Virus record (IMG/VR): IMGVR_UViG_3300050821_012250
Coordinates: 1-64,000 of that record
Source of the DNA: a virus
Length of the DNA: 64,000 nt
Direction: 5' to 3' (one strand)
Positions 48,892 through 57,001 of this stretch are shown piece after piece (the stretch's first letter is position 1; every line of letters begins with the position of its first letter). The position numbers and the translations under genes were made by a program. The notes under the pieces are model-generated. The model made no database searches. It was given only the letters and a program-made list of their open reading frames with translations, and had not been told where the DNA came from.

Positions 48892-49488
48892 TTGCGTTTT
48901 GATGGCCCACGGTTTCTCTCCCGCCCGCTCGGCGTTCACTGGGCGGGATGGGAGACTGACACCTATCGTTTGCAGCGAAGTGGTTGGGATCTGGCGGTGG
49001 AACACCAGGTTGGTCGAGATGAATATTGCCTGCTGATGCGACATGAACAGATGTCCCTCTATGCCTACACGGATGTGATTACGATCGAACGCGTCATGCA
49101 GGATCCGAGTTTTCATGCAGAACGCTATCCTATTTTTCAGGTGCGGCGGATGGCAAAAATGCTGTATTCGAACTGGACGGATATGTCGCTGAACTTTGCC
49201 GCGTTTCAGCAGATCGATGCAACGCCTCAATTTTCTGAGAGAAGAATGCAATCCGTCGAGGATTTCAATATTTTCGCCCTGGCGCGAAGTAAGGCCGAAG
49301 AAGTATTGGTGAATCGCGCCGACATGACAGTGATCGAGCATCTGGAGGCCATCAAAGCATTGCAGGAACCCCGACAACATGAGATCCGGCAGCGGATGTT
49401 GCGTGAGAGAAGTAATCAGATTCCGGTGCGCAGCACCCCGAAATTTCAACTCGTTGCACAGTTGATTCACGTGGAGAACGCAGCATGA
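48892..49488 (+). CDS. 198-aa protein, unknown
   Basis: Starts with TTG directly after the preceding TAA. Residues 1-70 form a beta-rich module (PLGVHWAGWETDTYRLQRSG, EYCLLMRHEQMSLYAYT) and the rest is helical. No family recognised. Confidence 0.5.
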   Translation: MRFDGPRFLSRPLGVHWAGWETDTYRLQRSGWDLAVEHQVGRDEYCLLMRHEQMSLYAYTDVITIERVMQDPSFHAERYPIFQVRRMAKMLYSNWTDMSLNFAAFQQIDATPQFSERRMQSVEDFNIFALARSKAEEVLVNRADMTVIEHLEAIKALQEPRQHEIRQRMLRERSNQIPVRSTPKFQLVAQLIHVENAA

Positions 49489-49592
49489 CCATCCTCCAAT
49501 CCGCCTTCACCCTCCTGCTCGCCGGCATCCTCATCGCCGCTTTCGATGACCGGCGCTGGTGGCGTTGGTTGAGGCGGAAATTGCGCGATTGA
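49485..49592 (+). CDS. single-pass membrane micro-protein, 35 aa
   Basis: MTILQSAFTLLLAGILIAAF followed by DDRRWWRWLRRKLRD, a membrane helix with a basic, Trp-rich cytoplasmic tail. The ATG overlaps the upstream TGA. Confidence 0.5.
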   Translation: MTILQSAFTLLLAGILIAAFDDRRWWRWLRRKLRD

Positions 49593-49595
49593 GCC

Positions 49596-49979
49596 ATGGT
49601 CATTCGAGTCCTCGTCTGCGGCGGACGCAATTACAACGGTGATGCGGAATGGAATCATGTAATGAGCGTGTTAAGTGAGATCAATCGAGCGACTCCCATA
49701 TCAGCCGTGATTCAAGGCGACGCATCAGGAGCGGATTTGCTCGGCCGTTGTTGGGCCGAAATGTACGGCGTCAAATGTATTTCCGTTCCGGCGGACTGGA
49801 ATGCGCACGGCCGCGCCGCAGGTCCGATTCGAAACAAGCGGATGTTGACCGACTTCAAGCCTGATCTGGTGATTGCTTTTCCCGGTGGACGCGGCACGGC
49901 GGATATGATCCGGCAGGCCGAAGCGGCGAATGTTCCGGTGAGAAAATGTCCACGGCCTGAAACTGAATCGCGCAGTTGA
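49596..49979 (+). CDS. DUF2493 / SLOG-fold protein (YspA-like), 127 aa
   Basis: RVLVCGGRNYNG at the start, QGDASGADLLGRCWAEMYGV in the middle and DLVIAFPGGRGTADMIRQAE near the end are the hallmark motifs of the SLOG family (GGR, GxASGAD, GGxGT). SLOG domains bind nucleotide-derived ligands and occur in sensors of bacterial immune systems; a phage copy may sequester or process such a ligand (inference). Confidence 0.8.
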   Translation: MVIRVLVCGGRNYNGDAEWNHVMSVLSEINRATPISAVIQGDASGADLLGRCWAEMYGVKCISVPADWNAHGRAAGPIRNKRMLTDFKPDLVIAFPGGRGTADMIRQAEAANVPVRKCPRPETESRS

Positions 49980-50004
49980 AGCGTGAGTTTGTTTGTGTTA
50001 TGGT
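49976..50004 (+). promoter_or_regulatory. candidate internal rightward promoter
   Basis: TTGAAG (49976-49981) and TATGGT (49999-50004) with a 17-nt spacer, in the 55-nt gap after the SLOG gene. It would drive the block from the 73-residue gene through the DHH, SPFH and NAD genes. Confidence 0.45.
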
Positions 50005-50034
50005 GCGCGCACATTAAAACCGATTGAGGTCACC

Positions 50035-50256
50035 ATGTCTGAAAAGAAACCCCGCGCTACCCGAGTCTATATCGTCACAGATCGCACCACGGATAAACCC
50101 GTTGCATTGGTCGAGGCCGTCACCGAGCCGGCAGCCCGGAAGCATCACAGCTCTAAGACTGTCGATGTGAAGCTCGCGACGCAGAAGGCCATGTTTGATG
50201 CAGCGAAAGCCGGCATTGAGATCGAAACGGCGAGTGCGGCAGAAGAAGCGGAATGA
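50035..50256 (+). CDS. 73-aa protein, unknown
   Basis: MSEKKPRATRVYIVTDRTTD then a helix with AAKAGIEIETASAAEEAE. The segment VTDRTTDKPVALVEAVTEPA resembles small phage proteins of unknown function. Coupled to the DHH gene. Confidence 0.55.
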   Translation: MSEKKPRATRVYIVTDRTTDKPVALVEAVTEPAARKHHSSKTVDVKLATQKAMFDAAKAGIEIETASAAEEAE

Positions 50257-51065
50257 AGATGAATCCGCTTTGTATTTATCACGGCGGTTGCGACGACGGT
50301 TTCGGCGCTGCCTACATCGTCAACAAGGCGCTGAATGGTGCCGTCGATCTTCACTACGGTATCTATCAGGCCGAGCCGCCTGACTGCACTGACCGCGAAG
50401 TATATGTGGTGGACTTCAGTTACAAGCGCGATGTCATGCAGCGTATTGCAACTCAGGCCAGATCTGTGACGGTTCTTGACCATCACAAGTCTGCAAAAGA
50501 AGACTTGGACGACCTGCTTGGCGCCCCTGGCGGTCTTATCGGACAATTCGACATGGAGCGTAGTGGTTCCGCTATGACGTGGGATTGGTTTTATCCGGGC
50601 CAATCGCGCCCATGGCTGATTGAGTACATCCAAGATAGGGACCTCTGGCGCAAACAATTGCCGGACTCTGACGCCGTGATCATGGCGCTCCGCTCCTATC
50701 CCCAGGATTTTGCAATGTGGGATCGGATCATCGCAAATGGTTCGGATGCGCTGATCACCGAAGGTCGTGCGATTCACCGCTATTACCGCACGATTGTGGA
50801 CTCGCTGAAAGCGAACGCGGTCATAGCAACCATTGCAGGTATGGAAGTTCCAGTAGTCAACGCTCCCTATCATTTTGCCTCGGAACTGGCCGGTGAGCTC
50901 GCGGAGGGTCACCCATTCGCGGCGTGCTATTGGAATCATGCCCACGGCACGACGTATTCCTTGCGCTCGCGCGATGGCGGAATAGATGTGTCACAGGTGG
51001 CGTTGCAATACGGTGGTGGTGGCCATCGAGGCGCTGCAGGATTCAAAGTCCCTACTCCGCTTTAA
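50253..51065 (+). CDS. DHH/DHHA1 phosphoesterase, 270 aa
   Basis: A member of the DHH superfamily: motif I YHGGCDDGFGAA (residues 9-20), motif II VVDFSYK (52-58), motif III LDHHKSA (75-81), and the DHHA1 substrate-binding GGGGHRGAAGF near residue 255. It is shorter than RecJ and close in size to NrnA/GdpP-type and related phage enzymes that hydrolyse short oligonucleotides or linear and cyclic dinucleotides. Substrate cannot be told from sequence. Its location among probable anti-defence genes makes signal-nucleotide degradation a reasonable idea (inference). Confidence 0.85.
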   Translation: MKMNPLCIYHGGCDDGFGAAYIVNKALNGAVDLHYGIYQAEPPDCTDREVYVVDFSYKRDVMQRIATQARSVTVLDHHKSAKEDLDDLLGAPGGLIGQFDMERSGSAMTWDWFYPGQSRPWLIEYIQDRDLWRKQLPDSDAVIMALRSYPQDFAMWDRIIANGSDALITEGRAIHRYYRTIVDSLKANAVIATIAGMEVPVVNAPYHFASELAGELAEGHPFAACYWNHAHGTTYSLRSRDGGIDVSQVALQYGGGGHRGAAGFKVPTPL

Positions 51066-51076
51066 ATGGTGATTCG

Positions 51077-51289
51077 ATGAACCCCGACGCCGACAAATCC
51101 CTCCTCGACGCCCTCCGCGAACGCGCCTGGAAACGCAACGCCGTGCGTATGGAGCAGAAGCAGAATACGCGCAATGGCTTTGTGGTCTGCAATGATCAGC
51201 TCGACAGCTGGAAGGCATATCAGCTCGCGGAGGCGCGTCTGACCGAGGCATTGATTCGGTGGGAAGCGGCTGAGGGTGTGCCGGATTGA
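51077..51289 (+). CDS. 70-aa helical protein
   Basis: MNPDADKSLLDALRERAWKR, then AYQLAEARLTEALIRWEAAE. Amphipathic helices, no family recognised. Confidence 0.45.
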   Translation: MNPDADKSLLDALRERAWKRNAVRMEQKQNTRNGFVVCNDQLDSWKAYQLAEARLTEALIRWEAAEGVPD

Positions 51290-51294
51290 TTAAA

Positions 51295-51429
51295 ATGAAA
51301 AAACAAAAACCTATTCGTGCCAAGAAAAACGCACGTCGAAAAGTAAGTCCCATTCCGCGGCAGCGTCCGTTGTCAGACACCGATTCCTGTCCCTATTTCG
51401 GGCTCTGGAAATTGTGGGGAAGGGTTTAA
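51295..51429 (+). CDS. 44-aa basic protein
   Basis: MKKQKPIRAKKNARRKVSPI then a Trp-rich end. The TAA at 51427-51429 is followed at once by the next ATG. Very basic; may bind nucleic acid. Confidence 0.4.
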   Translation: MKKQKPIRAKKNARRKVSPIPRQRPLSDTDSCPYFGLWKLWGRV

Positions 51430-51633
51430 ATGAAAGCTTGCTACGAATTCACAGTCATACTGCTTCGCATCTGGCTACTCGGTTCAATTATCGTCGGGAT
51501 AGCATCGATTTCGGATGTCGCCTTCCGCCGTCCCCGATCATTCTCACGCTTCTGCCATCAGATCTGGTTCGGCTGCATCTGGCCTCTCGCCATCTTGAGC
51601 GACAAAGGCCGACGCTTGTTTTTCTGGTATTAA
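51430..51633 (+). CDS. membrane protein, 67 aa
   Basis: Two hydrophobic stretches (residues 7-28 and about 43-57) in a 67-residue, Trp-rich product beginning MKACYEFTVILLRIWLLGSI. Lies just before the SPFH lipoprotein and may be a membrane partner. Confidence 0.45.
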   Translation: MKACYEFTVILLRIWLLGSIIVGIASISDVAFRRPRSFSRFCHQIWFGCIWPLAILSDKGRRLFFWY

Positions 51634-51650
51634 TTCAAAGGTTAAATACA

Positions 51651-52424
51651 ATGAAACTGAAAATCACAGCTCTCATGCTGCTTGTCATCACTCTCTCGGG
51701 TTGCGGCGTCCACACGGTTGAGACGGGGCATCGCGGTATCAAGGTCAGCTTTGGGCAGGTAGAGGGTGAGCCGCTCACAGAGGGACTTTATTTCACCGAT
51801 CCGTTCACGACCACCATTGAGCAAATGGATATTCGCACGTTGCGATGGGATGGAAAAGCCGCGACCCATACCAAGGATGTTCAATCGGCTACAATCACCT
51901 TCTCGCTGAACTATGCATTGCGTCCAGAGATGGTTGGAACCACTTACAAGACTGTGGGTGAAAATTGGGCCAATACCTTGGTAGAACCCGTAGTACTTCA
52001 GGATCTCAAAGACGAAATCGCAAAATGGGATGCTGTTGATTTAGTGGCCAGTCGCCAAATCGCATCTGATCATATTCAGGCTGCGGTGATGAGCGATCTT
52101 GGCAAAAAAGGCGTTACCGTTTCTGGATTTTTTCTCACCGATGTGGAGTTTTCTGGCGGATTCACCGCTTCCATTGAACGCAAGGTCATCGCAGCACAGG
52201 ATGCGTTGGCGGCGCAGAATAAGACTGAGCAAGTTAAACAAGAACAGGCGCAAGAATTGTTGCGTGCTCAGACTGCTGCTCAATCTATGAAGATCCGCGC
52301 CGATGCACTTTCGCAAAATCCCAAGCTTGTCGAATGGGAAGCGGTGCAGAAATGGAACGGTGTGTTGCCACAATATTCGATGGGCGGTACGTTGCCGTTT
52401 ATTCAAATGCCGGCGGCGCATTGA
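51651..52424 (+). CDS. SPFH/prohibitin-family lipoprotein, 257 aa
   Basis: Begins MKLKITALMLLVITLSGCGV, a lipoprotein signal with lipobox LSGC. The mature part shows the Band-7/SPFH pattern: VETGHRGIKVSFGQVEGEPL, GLYFTDPFTTTIEQMDIRT, then a DLVASRQIASDHI helix and an Ala/Gln/Glu-rich coiled coil (QNKTEQVKQEQAQELLRAQT). Prohibitin-like proteins form membrane scaffolds. Phage-encoded SPFH proteins are known, with unclear function, perhaps membrane stabilisation or control of proteases. Confidence 0.82.
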   Translation: MKLKITALMLLVITLSGCGVHTVETGHRGIKVSFGQVEGEPLTEGLYFTDPFTTTIEQMDIRTLRWDGKAATHTKDVQSATITFSLNYALRPEMVGTTYKTVGENWANTLVEPVVLQDLKDEIAKWDAVDLVASRQIASDHIQAAVMSDLGKKGVTVSGFFLTDVEFSGGFTASIERKVIAAQDALAAQNKTEQVKQEQAQELLRAQTAAQSMKIRADALSQNPKLVEWEAVQKWNGVLPQYSMGGTLPFIQMPAAH

Positions 52425-52425
52425 T

Positions 52426-53286
52426 ATGTATACCATCATTGATAGCGACAACTACGCCGCCGCCAGCATCGAAACGATGTTCTTTCCCGGTGGCGAGCCG
52501 CACGTAAAAGTGTCGGCTTCCATTTCGGGCGATGTGCTGCTATTTCTCAAATTGCGCACATGGGATGATGTTGGACTCGCCAGTTGCCTGCTCCATGCAT
52601 TCGCGAACATTGATTCGATCAAGAAACTTGAGGTCTTCATTCCTTATTTTCCTGCAGCGCGTCAGGATAAGGTCAAACGCAATGCGGAGAATGATCCCTA
52701 CTCATCATTGACAGTTGCGATCATGGGCGATTTATTGACCGGCGGTTGGAGCGCCACGGTATTCGATGTCCATTCTCCAGAAGCTTTCGAATGGGCTGAA
52801 ATCGGGCGCAATCTGATGCCTGAGGACTTGCCGATCGAAATTCAACCGGATGTCGTCGGCATCATCGCACCCGATGAAGGAGCGGCTGATCGCGCGGAGT
52901 CTTTCCGCAGAGCGTTTTATCCGCATGCGTCGCTTGTCCAATGTTCCAAGCGGCGCGATCCGACGACAGGGCGACTCTCAGGTTATGAGATGCCGAAGCT
53001 GCCAGCCATGGGTCGTTATATCATCGTGGATGACATTTGCGATGGCGGTGGCACATTCAATCTCCTGGTCGATGAGTTCATTGAGGACGAATTCGGACTC
53101 GGGAGTCAGCTGGAGCTCTTCGTGTCACACGGTATTTTCTCGAAGGGACTCGACAATATTTCGCCAGTGATTGAGCGTATTACGACGACCGACAGCTGGT
53201 GCAAATTGAAGCCGACTAGCCGATTGTCGATTATTCCGCTTCGTACGCTATTCGATAAAATCATGGGAGTAAATGCGGGTGCTTGA
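52426..53286 (+). CDS. PRPP-synthetase-like protein, candidate ADP-ribose pyrophosphate synthetase (Adps-like)
   Basis: A 286-residue ribose-phosphate pyrophosphokinase homologue (cellular Prs is about 315). IPYFPAARQDKVKR (72-85) fits the catalytic loop and VDDICDGGGTF (201-211) is the PRPP-binding loop. Normally the enzyme makes PRPP; in the phage NARP1 pathway a close homologue (Adps) transfers pyrophosphate to ADP-ribose. The stop overlaps the start of the NAMPT-like gene by 14 nt, the pair found in NARP1. Which substrate this one prefers cannot be read from the sequence. Confidence 0.85.
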   Translation: MYTIIDSDNYAAASIETMFFPGGEPHVKVSASISGDVLLFLKLRTWDDVGLASCLLHAFANIDSIKKLEVFIPYFPAARQDKVKRNAENDPYSSLTVAIMGDLLTGGWSATVFDVHSPEAFEWAEIGRNLMPEDLPIEIQPDVVGIIAPDEGAADRAESFRRAFYPHASLVQCSKRRDPTTGRLSGYEMPKLPAMGRYIIVDDICDGGGTFNLLVDEFIEDEFGLGSQLELFVSHGIFSKGLDNISPVIERITTTDSWCKLKPTSRLSIIPLRTLFDKIMGVNAGA

Positions 53287-54751
53287 TTTCATCCAATGTA
53301 CCGATTTTTACAAGGTCGACCATCGCCGGCAAATGACTCCGGGCACAACCCGCATTCTGGAGAATTGGACGCCAAGGGCTTCCCGCATTTCCGGTGTTGA
53401 TTCAGCCGTATTCTTCGGACTTCGCGCACATCTGAAATATGATTTGACCGATCTGGCGAATCGAACATTCTTCAGCCGCTCGCGATCCGACGTATTGTAC
53501 GACTATCAAATGATGTTGGATAATTCTTTGGGTACGACAGAAATCGGGACAGAACACATCGGCGCCCTCCATGATCTTCAGTACTTGCCATTGGAATATT
53601 GCGCCATCCCAGAAGGCACATCTGTTCCATTGCGAGTCCCCCAATTCACGGTCGAAAACACCCATGATGATTTCGCGTGGGTCGCGGGTTATCTGGAAAC
53701 TCTGACTTCCTCGCGCGTCTGGCTGGCATGTCAAAGCGCTACGACGGCTAAGAGATATCGGAAGCTGTTGGATCATTATGCCAAAGTAACCGGTGGGCCT
53801 GCGGAATTCGTCGATTGGCAAGGACATGATTTCAGTTTCCGCGGTATGGGAAGTCCCGAAGCGGCTGCATTTTCAGGTGCTGGCCATTTATTGAGTTTCA
53901 CCGGCACTGACACGATTCCGGCAATCAAGCTTTTGCACGATGCTTATGATGGCGACGGATTGATCGGTGGTTCAGTAGCTGCCACAGAGCATATGGTCAT
54001 GTGCCTCGGCGGCAAAGAAGATGAAATACAAACATTCGATCGCCTCCTCAACCTCTATCCGAAAGGAATTGTTTCTGTCGTCTCCGACACGTGGGATCTC
54101 TGGAAAGTTATAACGGAAACACTTCCGGCGCTGAAAGACAAAATAATGGTCCGGGATGGAAAACTCGTGATCCGTCCTGACAGCGGTGATCCGGTATTGA
54201 TTTTGACCGGGGACGCGACCAAGAGTGGACCCGCGCGCAAAGGAGTAATCGAACTTCTATGGGATCTTTTCGGTGGCACCATCAATGCGCTCGGATTTAA
54301 ACAGCTCGATTCGCATATCGGTGCGATTTACGGCGATTCCATCACTGAGGCACGTGCGCTTCAAATATGCGATCGATTGATGGATAAGGGATTTGCTTCG
54401 ACCAACGTTGTCTTGGGAATAGGCTCGTATAACTACCAATATGTCACCCGCGATACCAGCGGTTATGCAATGAAAGCAACCTGGGCTCTCGTAAATGGAG
54501 AAGAGCGCTTTCTATTCAAAGATCCAATCACAGATGATGGGACGAAACGATCCGCGCGCGGTCGATTGGCTGTCGTGGATCATCGAACTCGTGGGGGCGC
54601 CATTGAACTCATCGATGGTCTTTCATTAGAAGAATGGAAAAACTTTTCAATAATGACCGGCTTTGAAAATATGCTTGTGCCAGTCTGGCGCAACGGCCGA
54701 TTTCTACGACGCGAAACGCTGCCTGAAATTCGCGCCAGAGTTAGAGCATGA
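53273..54751 (+). CDS. NAMPT-like transferase, candidate nicotinamide ADP-ribose transferase (Namat-like)
   Basis: A 492-residue nicotinamide phosphoribosyltransferase homologue (human NAMPT is 491). Hallmarks: HDFSFRGMGSPEAA (185-198), LLSFTGTDTIPAI (206-218), SVAATEH with the catalytic-type His240, VSDTWDLW (270-277) and RPDSGDP (301-307). NAMPT makes NMN from nicotinamide and PRPP; in NARP1 the phage Namat joins nicotinamide to ADPR-PP, giving NAD+ directly. The pairing with a PRPP-synthetase homologue supports a role in restoring NAD+ after Thoeris- or DSR-type defences deplete it (inference from the known pathway). Confidence 0.88.
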   Translation: MRVLDFIQCTDFYKVDHRRQMTPGTTRILENWTPRASRISGVDSAVFFGLRAHLKYDLTDLANRTFFSRSRSDVLYDYQMMLDNSLGTTEIGTEHIGALHDLQYLPLEYCAIPEGTSVPLRVPQFTVENTHDDFAWVAGYLETLTSSRVWLACQSATTAKRYRKLLDHYAKVTGGPAEFVDWQGHDFSFRGMGSPEAAAFSGAGHLLSFTGTDTIPAIKLLHDAYDGDGLIGGSVAATEHMVMCLGGKEDEIQTFDRLLNLYPKGIVSVVSDTWDLWKVITETLPALKDKIMVRDGKLVIRPDSGDPVLILTGDATKSGPARKGVIELLWDLFGGTINALGFKQLDSHIGAIYGDSITEARALQICDRLMDKGFASTNVVLGIGSYNYQYVTRDTSGYAMKATWALVNGEERFLFKDPITDDGTKRSARGRLAVVDHRTRGGAIELIDGLSLEEWKNFSIMTGFENMLVPVWRNGRFLRRETLPEIRARVRA

Positions 54752-54906
54752 AACGGATCTCATTTTTTATTCTGACATCGACGATGTTATTGACCTCGAC
54801 ACTCAATACGCCGGTTGATCTGAGGACATTGATGATGGCGGCCAATCCACCGATCACATTCAGCTATCGACCACCGCTTGAGGGTACTCTCACGCCTTGC
54901 AAATGA
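54748..54906 (+). CDS. small secreted-like peptide, 52 aa
   Basis: MKRISFFILTSTMLLTSTLN, a signal-like hydrophobic start, then a short hydrophilic end. The ATG overlaps the NAMPT-like stop. A 63-nt gap follows with a consensus TATAAT at 54916-54921 but no convincing -35 box. Confidence 0.45.
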   Translation: MKRISFFILTSTMLLTSTLNTPVDLRTLMMAANPPITFSYRPPLEGTLTPCK

Positions 54907-54969
54907 ATTGCGTCGTATAATTTTGCTTACTAGTCTTCGCACACGATTTCAATCAACGGATCACTTTTC

Positions 54970-55824
54970 ATGAATGACAAACAAGTCGCCATCCATCAGC
55001 AAGACCCCACAGCGCAACGTGTCGCATCCTACCCGTCGCCAGCGTCCTACAGCTTCGAGCAGATCCAGCGCATGGCCGGTGCGTTCGCGAAGTCGGGACT
55101 CTTCGGCGTCAAGGATGAGAATCAGGCACTGAGCTTGATGCTTTACGCCCAGGCCACGGGCAAACATCCCGCGCTGATCATGCGGGATTACGACGTGATC
55201 CAAGGCCGTCTCGCCAAAAAATCAGAAGTGATGTTGCGCGACTATCAGGCATCCGGCGGCAGTGTGGAATGGACCAAGTACGCCGATGATGGTGTGATCG
55301 GCATTTTCCGCCATCCGCTGGCGCCTCGGCCGCTGGAGGTCAGCTGGGATTTGGACCGCGCAACCAAGGCCGGTCTCGTTGCCAAGGATGGCAGTATGTA
55401 CAAGAAGTATCCGCGCGCCATGTTCCGCTCGCGTGTGATTTCAGAAGGCGTGCGCGCTACGGCTCCCGATGTCACGGAGCAGATGCATACGCCCGAAGAG
55501 GTACGGGCGATTGAGCAGGAACAGGAGCCGATGTCGGTCACGGTGGCCGTCGCGGAGACGGTCAAGGAATCCCGCAACGCCTTACCGCCTGAGGAGGTCG
55601 AGGTGCTGTTGAAGTCCCTGGAGGTGGCGACAGTGGCCGAACTCACTCCAGCGTTCGGCCGGGCCTATACGCGCGCCAAGGAGGCCAAGGACGAGGTTAC
55701 CAAGCAAAAGCTCAAGGCGCGGTACGACGAGCGCAAGGATGAGATCGCGGCGGAGATCGCCCAGAAGGAGGTTGAAGCGGCGGCGGAACGGGCAGCGATT
55801 GAGGGGGAGGGAAAGCCATCATGA
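54970..55824 (+). CDS. RecT-like single-strand annealing protein
   Basis: A 284-residue protein. Residues 25-185 show the RecT/Redbeta-type pattern of phage recombinases: SFEQIQRMAGAFAKSGLFGV, MRDYDVIQGRLAKKSEVMLR, YQASGGSVEW, then YKKYPRAMFRSRVISEGVRA. The last 80 residues are an acidic-basic coiled coil, a likely partner-binding or oligomer tail. It anneals complementary single strands during recombination and replication. No matching exonuclease is recognised nearby. Confidence 0.78.
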   Translation: MNDKQVAIHQQDPTAQRVASYPSPASYSFEQIQRMAGAFAKSGLFGVKDENQALSLMLYAQATGKHPALIMRDYDVIQGRLAKKSEVMLRDYQASGGSVEWTKYADDGVIGIFRHPLAPRPLEVSWDLDRATKAGLVAKDGSMYKKYPRAMFRSRVISEGVRATAPDVTEQMHTPEEVRAIEQEQEPMSVTVAVAETVKESRNALPPEEVEVLLKSLEVATVAELTPAFGRAYTRAKEAKDEVTKQKLKARYDERKDEIAAEIAQKEVEAAAERAAIEGEGKPS

Positions 55825-56093
55825 TTCTGAAACAGCTCAGTATTTTTCGCAAAAGCTCATGGGACGAGAAGTGCGATAGTCCACTCGTGGGTAACATTGA
55901 ATTCAAGAACGATTTGGGTTCAATTAAACTGGATCTCTCCGAAGAGATGGCGCAAAAGATTCTGGCGGTCGTGGCGGAAGGAGTTGTTGAATCGGCGAAG
56001 GAAGTAGCCAAGAAATTGACTTCGAATCTACTGATGCAGAGTGCGCCCGCGTTAGAACATCGGAATGCGATCAGCGCCGAGATCCAGCCATGA
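55821..56093 (+). CDS. 90-aa protein, unknown
   Basis: MILKQLSIFRKSSWDEKCDS then an acidic strand and a helix (AQKILAVVAEGVVESAKEVA). Lies between the RecT-like and Gp157-family genes. Unknown. Confidence 0.5.
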   Translation: MILKQLSIFRKSSWDEKCDSPLVGNIEFKNDLGSIKLDLSEEMAQKILAVVAEGVVESAKEVAKKLTSNLLMQSAPALEHRNAISAEIQP

Positions 56094-56593
56094 CCCGTCT
56101 CTTCGAACTCGCTCAAGAATACCGCGCGTTATCCGAGCTCGAGTCCTCGGACGATCTGCCGCCTGAAGTCATCGCGGACACGCTGGAAGGGCTCCAAGGG
56201 GAATTCCAGGACAAGGCTGCCGCAGTCGCGAAGTTCATCCTCTCGCTCGAGGCCGACGCGGCTGCGATCAAAGCCGTGGCCGAGGCGCAGGCCAATCGCG
56301 CAGCACGACTGCAGAAGCGGGCGGAATCGATCCGGCAGTATCTTCTCCTGCAGTTTCTCTTCGCAGGCTTCGACAAAAAAATCGAAACGCCGGAAATCCG
56401 TATCGCGCGACGCACGAATCCTGAGGCGGTGAACGTGATCGACGAGAACCTGGTGCCGGCGCAATATTGGCGACAGCCGCCTCCACCGCCGAAACAGCTC
56501 GATAAGATCGCGATCAAGGCAGCGATCGACGGGGGCGTGAAAGTGGAGGGATGTTATTTGGCTGCGGGTGAACGGATCGATATCAGGATCTAG
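56090..56593 (+). CDS. siphovirus Gp157-family protein, 167 aa
   Basis: MTRLFELAQEYRALSELESS, then IADTLEGLQGEFQDKAAAVA and a long helix ending RRTNPEAVNV, with VPAQYWRQPPPPP and DKIAIKAAIDGG, matching the Sipho_Gp157 family. Its function is not established; it commonly lies next to annealing proteins, as here. Confidence 0.85.
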   Translation: MTRLFELAQEYRALSELESSDDLPPEVIADTLEGLQGEFQDKAAAVAKFILSLEADAAAIKAVAEAQANRAARLQKRAESIRQYLLLQFLFAGFDKKIETPEIRIARRTNPEAVNVIDENLVPAQYWRQPPPPPKQLDKIAIKAAIDGGVKVEGCYLAAGERIDIRI

Positions 56594-56657
56594 ATGCGTG
56601 TTTTCGGCGGATGCGACCCCCGCGTCTGCAAATGTTCTACTCGACTATTTTCGACTG

Positions 56658-56924
56658 TCAACCGGCATCACCTCCTTTGTTTGCTGAACCACTGATCCAC
56701 ACCCGAATCACTCCATAATTTGCGATTGCATTGATCAGCGTGTCGCAGTCTTCACGCACATCCATTAAGGATGTTCCAGCGCGAACCCCTTTCAGAAATG
56801 GCAGCGCGATTTCCGTCAGAACCGCTTCGCGTCCGTATTCTTCTTCAATGGCGCGCTTCATGCCAACACTCAATGACTTACCATGCGGCGGCTTATAAAT
56901 TTCCCAAAAAAGATTTGTGCTCAT
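56658..56924 (-). CDS. 88-aa protein, unknown
   Basis: From MSTNLFWEIYKPPHGKSLSV at 56924, leftward. Contains KRAIEEEYGREAVLTEIALP; helical. It lies downstream of the DUF3800-like gene on the same strand, forming a two-gene island in a rightward block. Confidence 0.5.
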   Translation of the reverse strand: MSTNLFWEIYKPPHGKSLSVGMKRAIEEEYGREAVLTEIALPFLKGVRAGTSLMDVREDCDTLINAIANYGVIRVWISGSANKGGDAG

Positions 56925-57001
56925 TTCAATGGTCGAATTCCGGTGTTGTTTGCGAAGGTTGTGAACTGGCGGTGAGGGATAAATAATTTGACAGCCCTCG
57001 G

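Noticed and set aside
56594-56692. 33-residue rightward frame after the Gp157-family gene
   Set aside because: It overlaps the end of the leftward gene, has no coupling signal and looks random.
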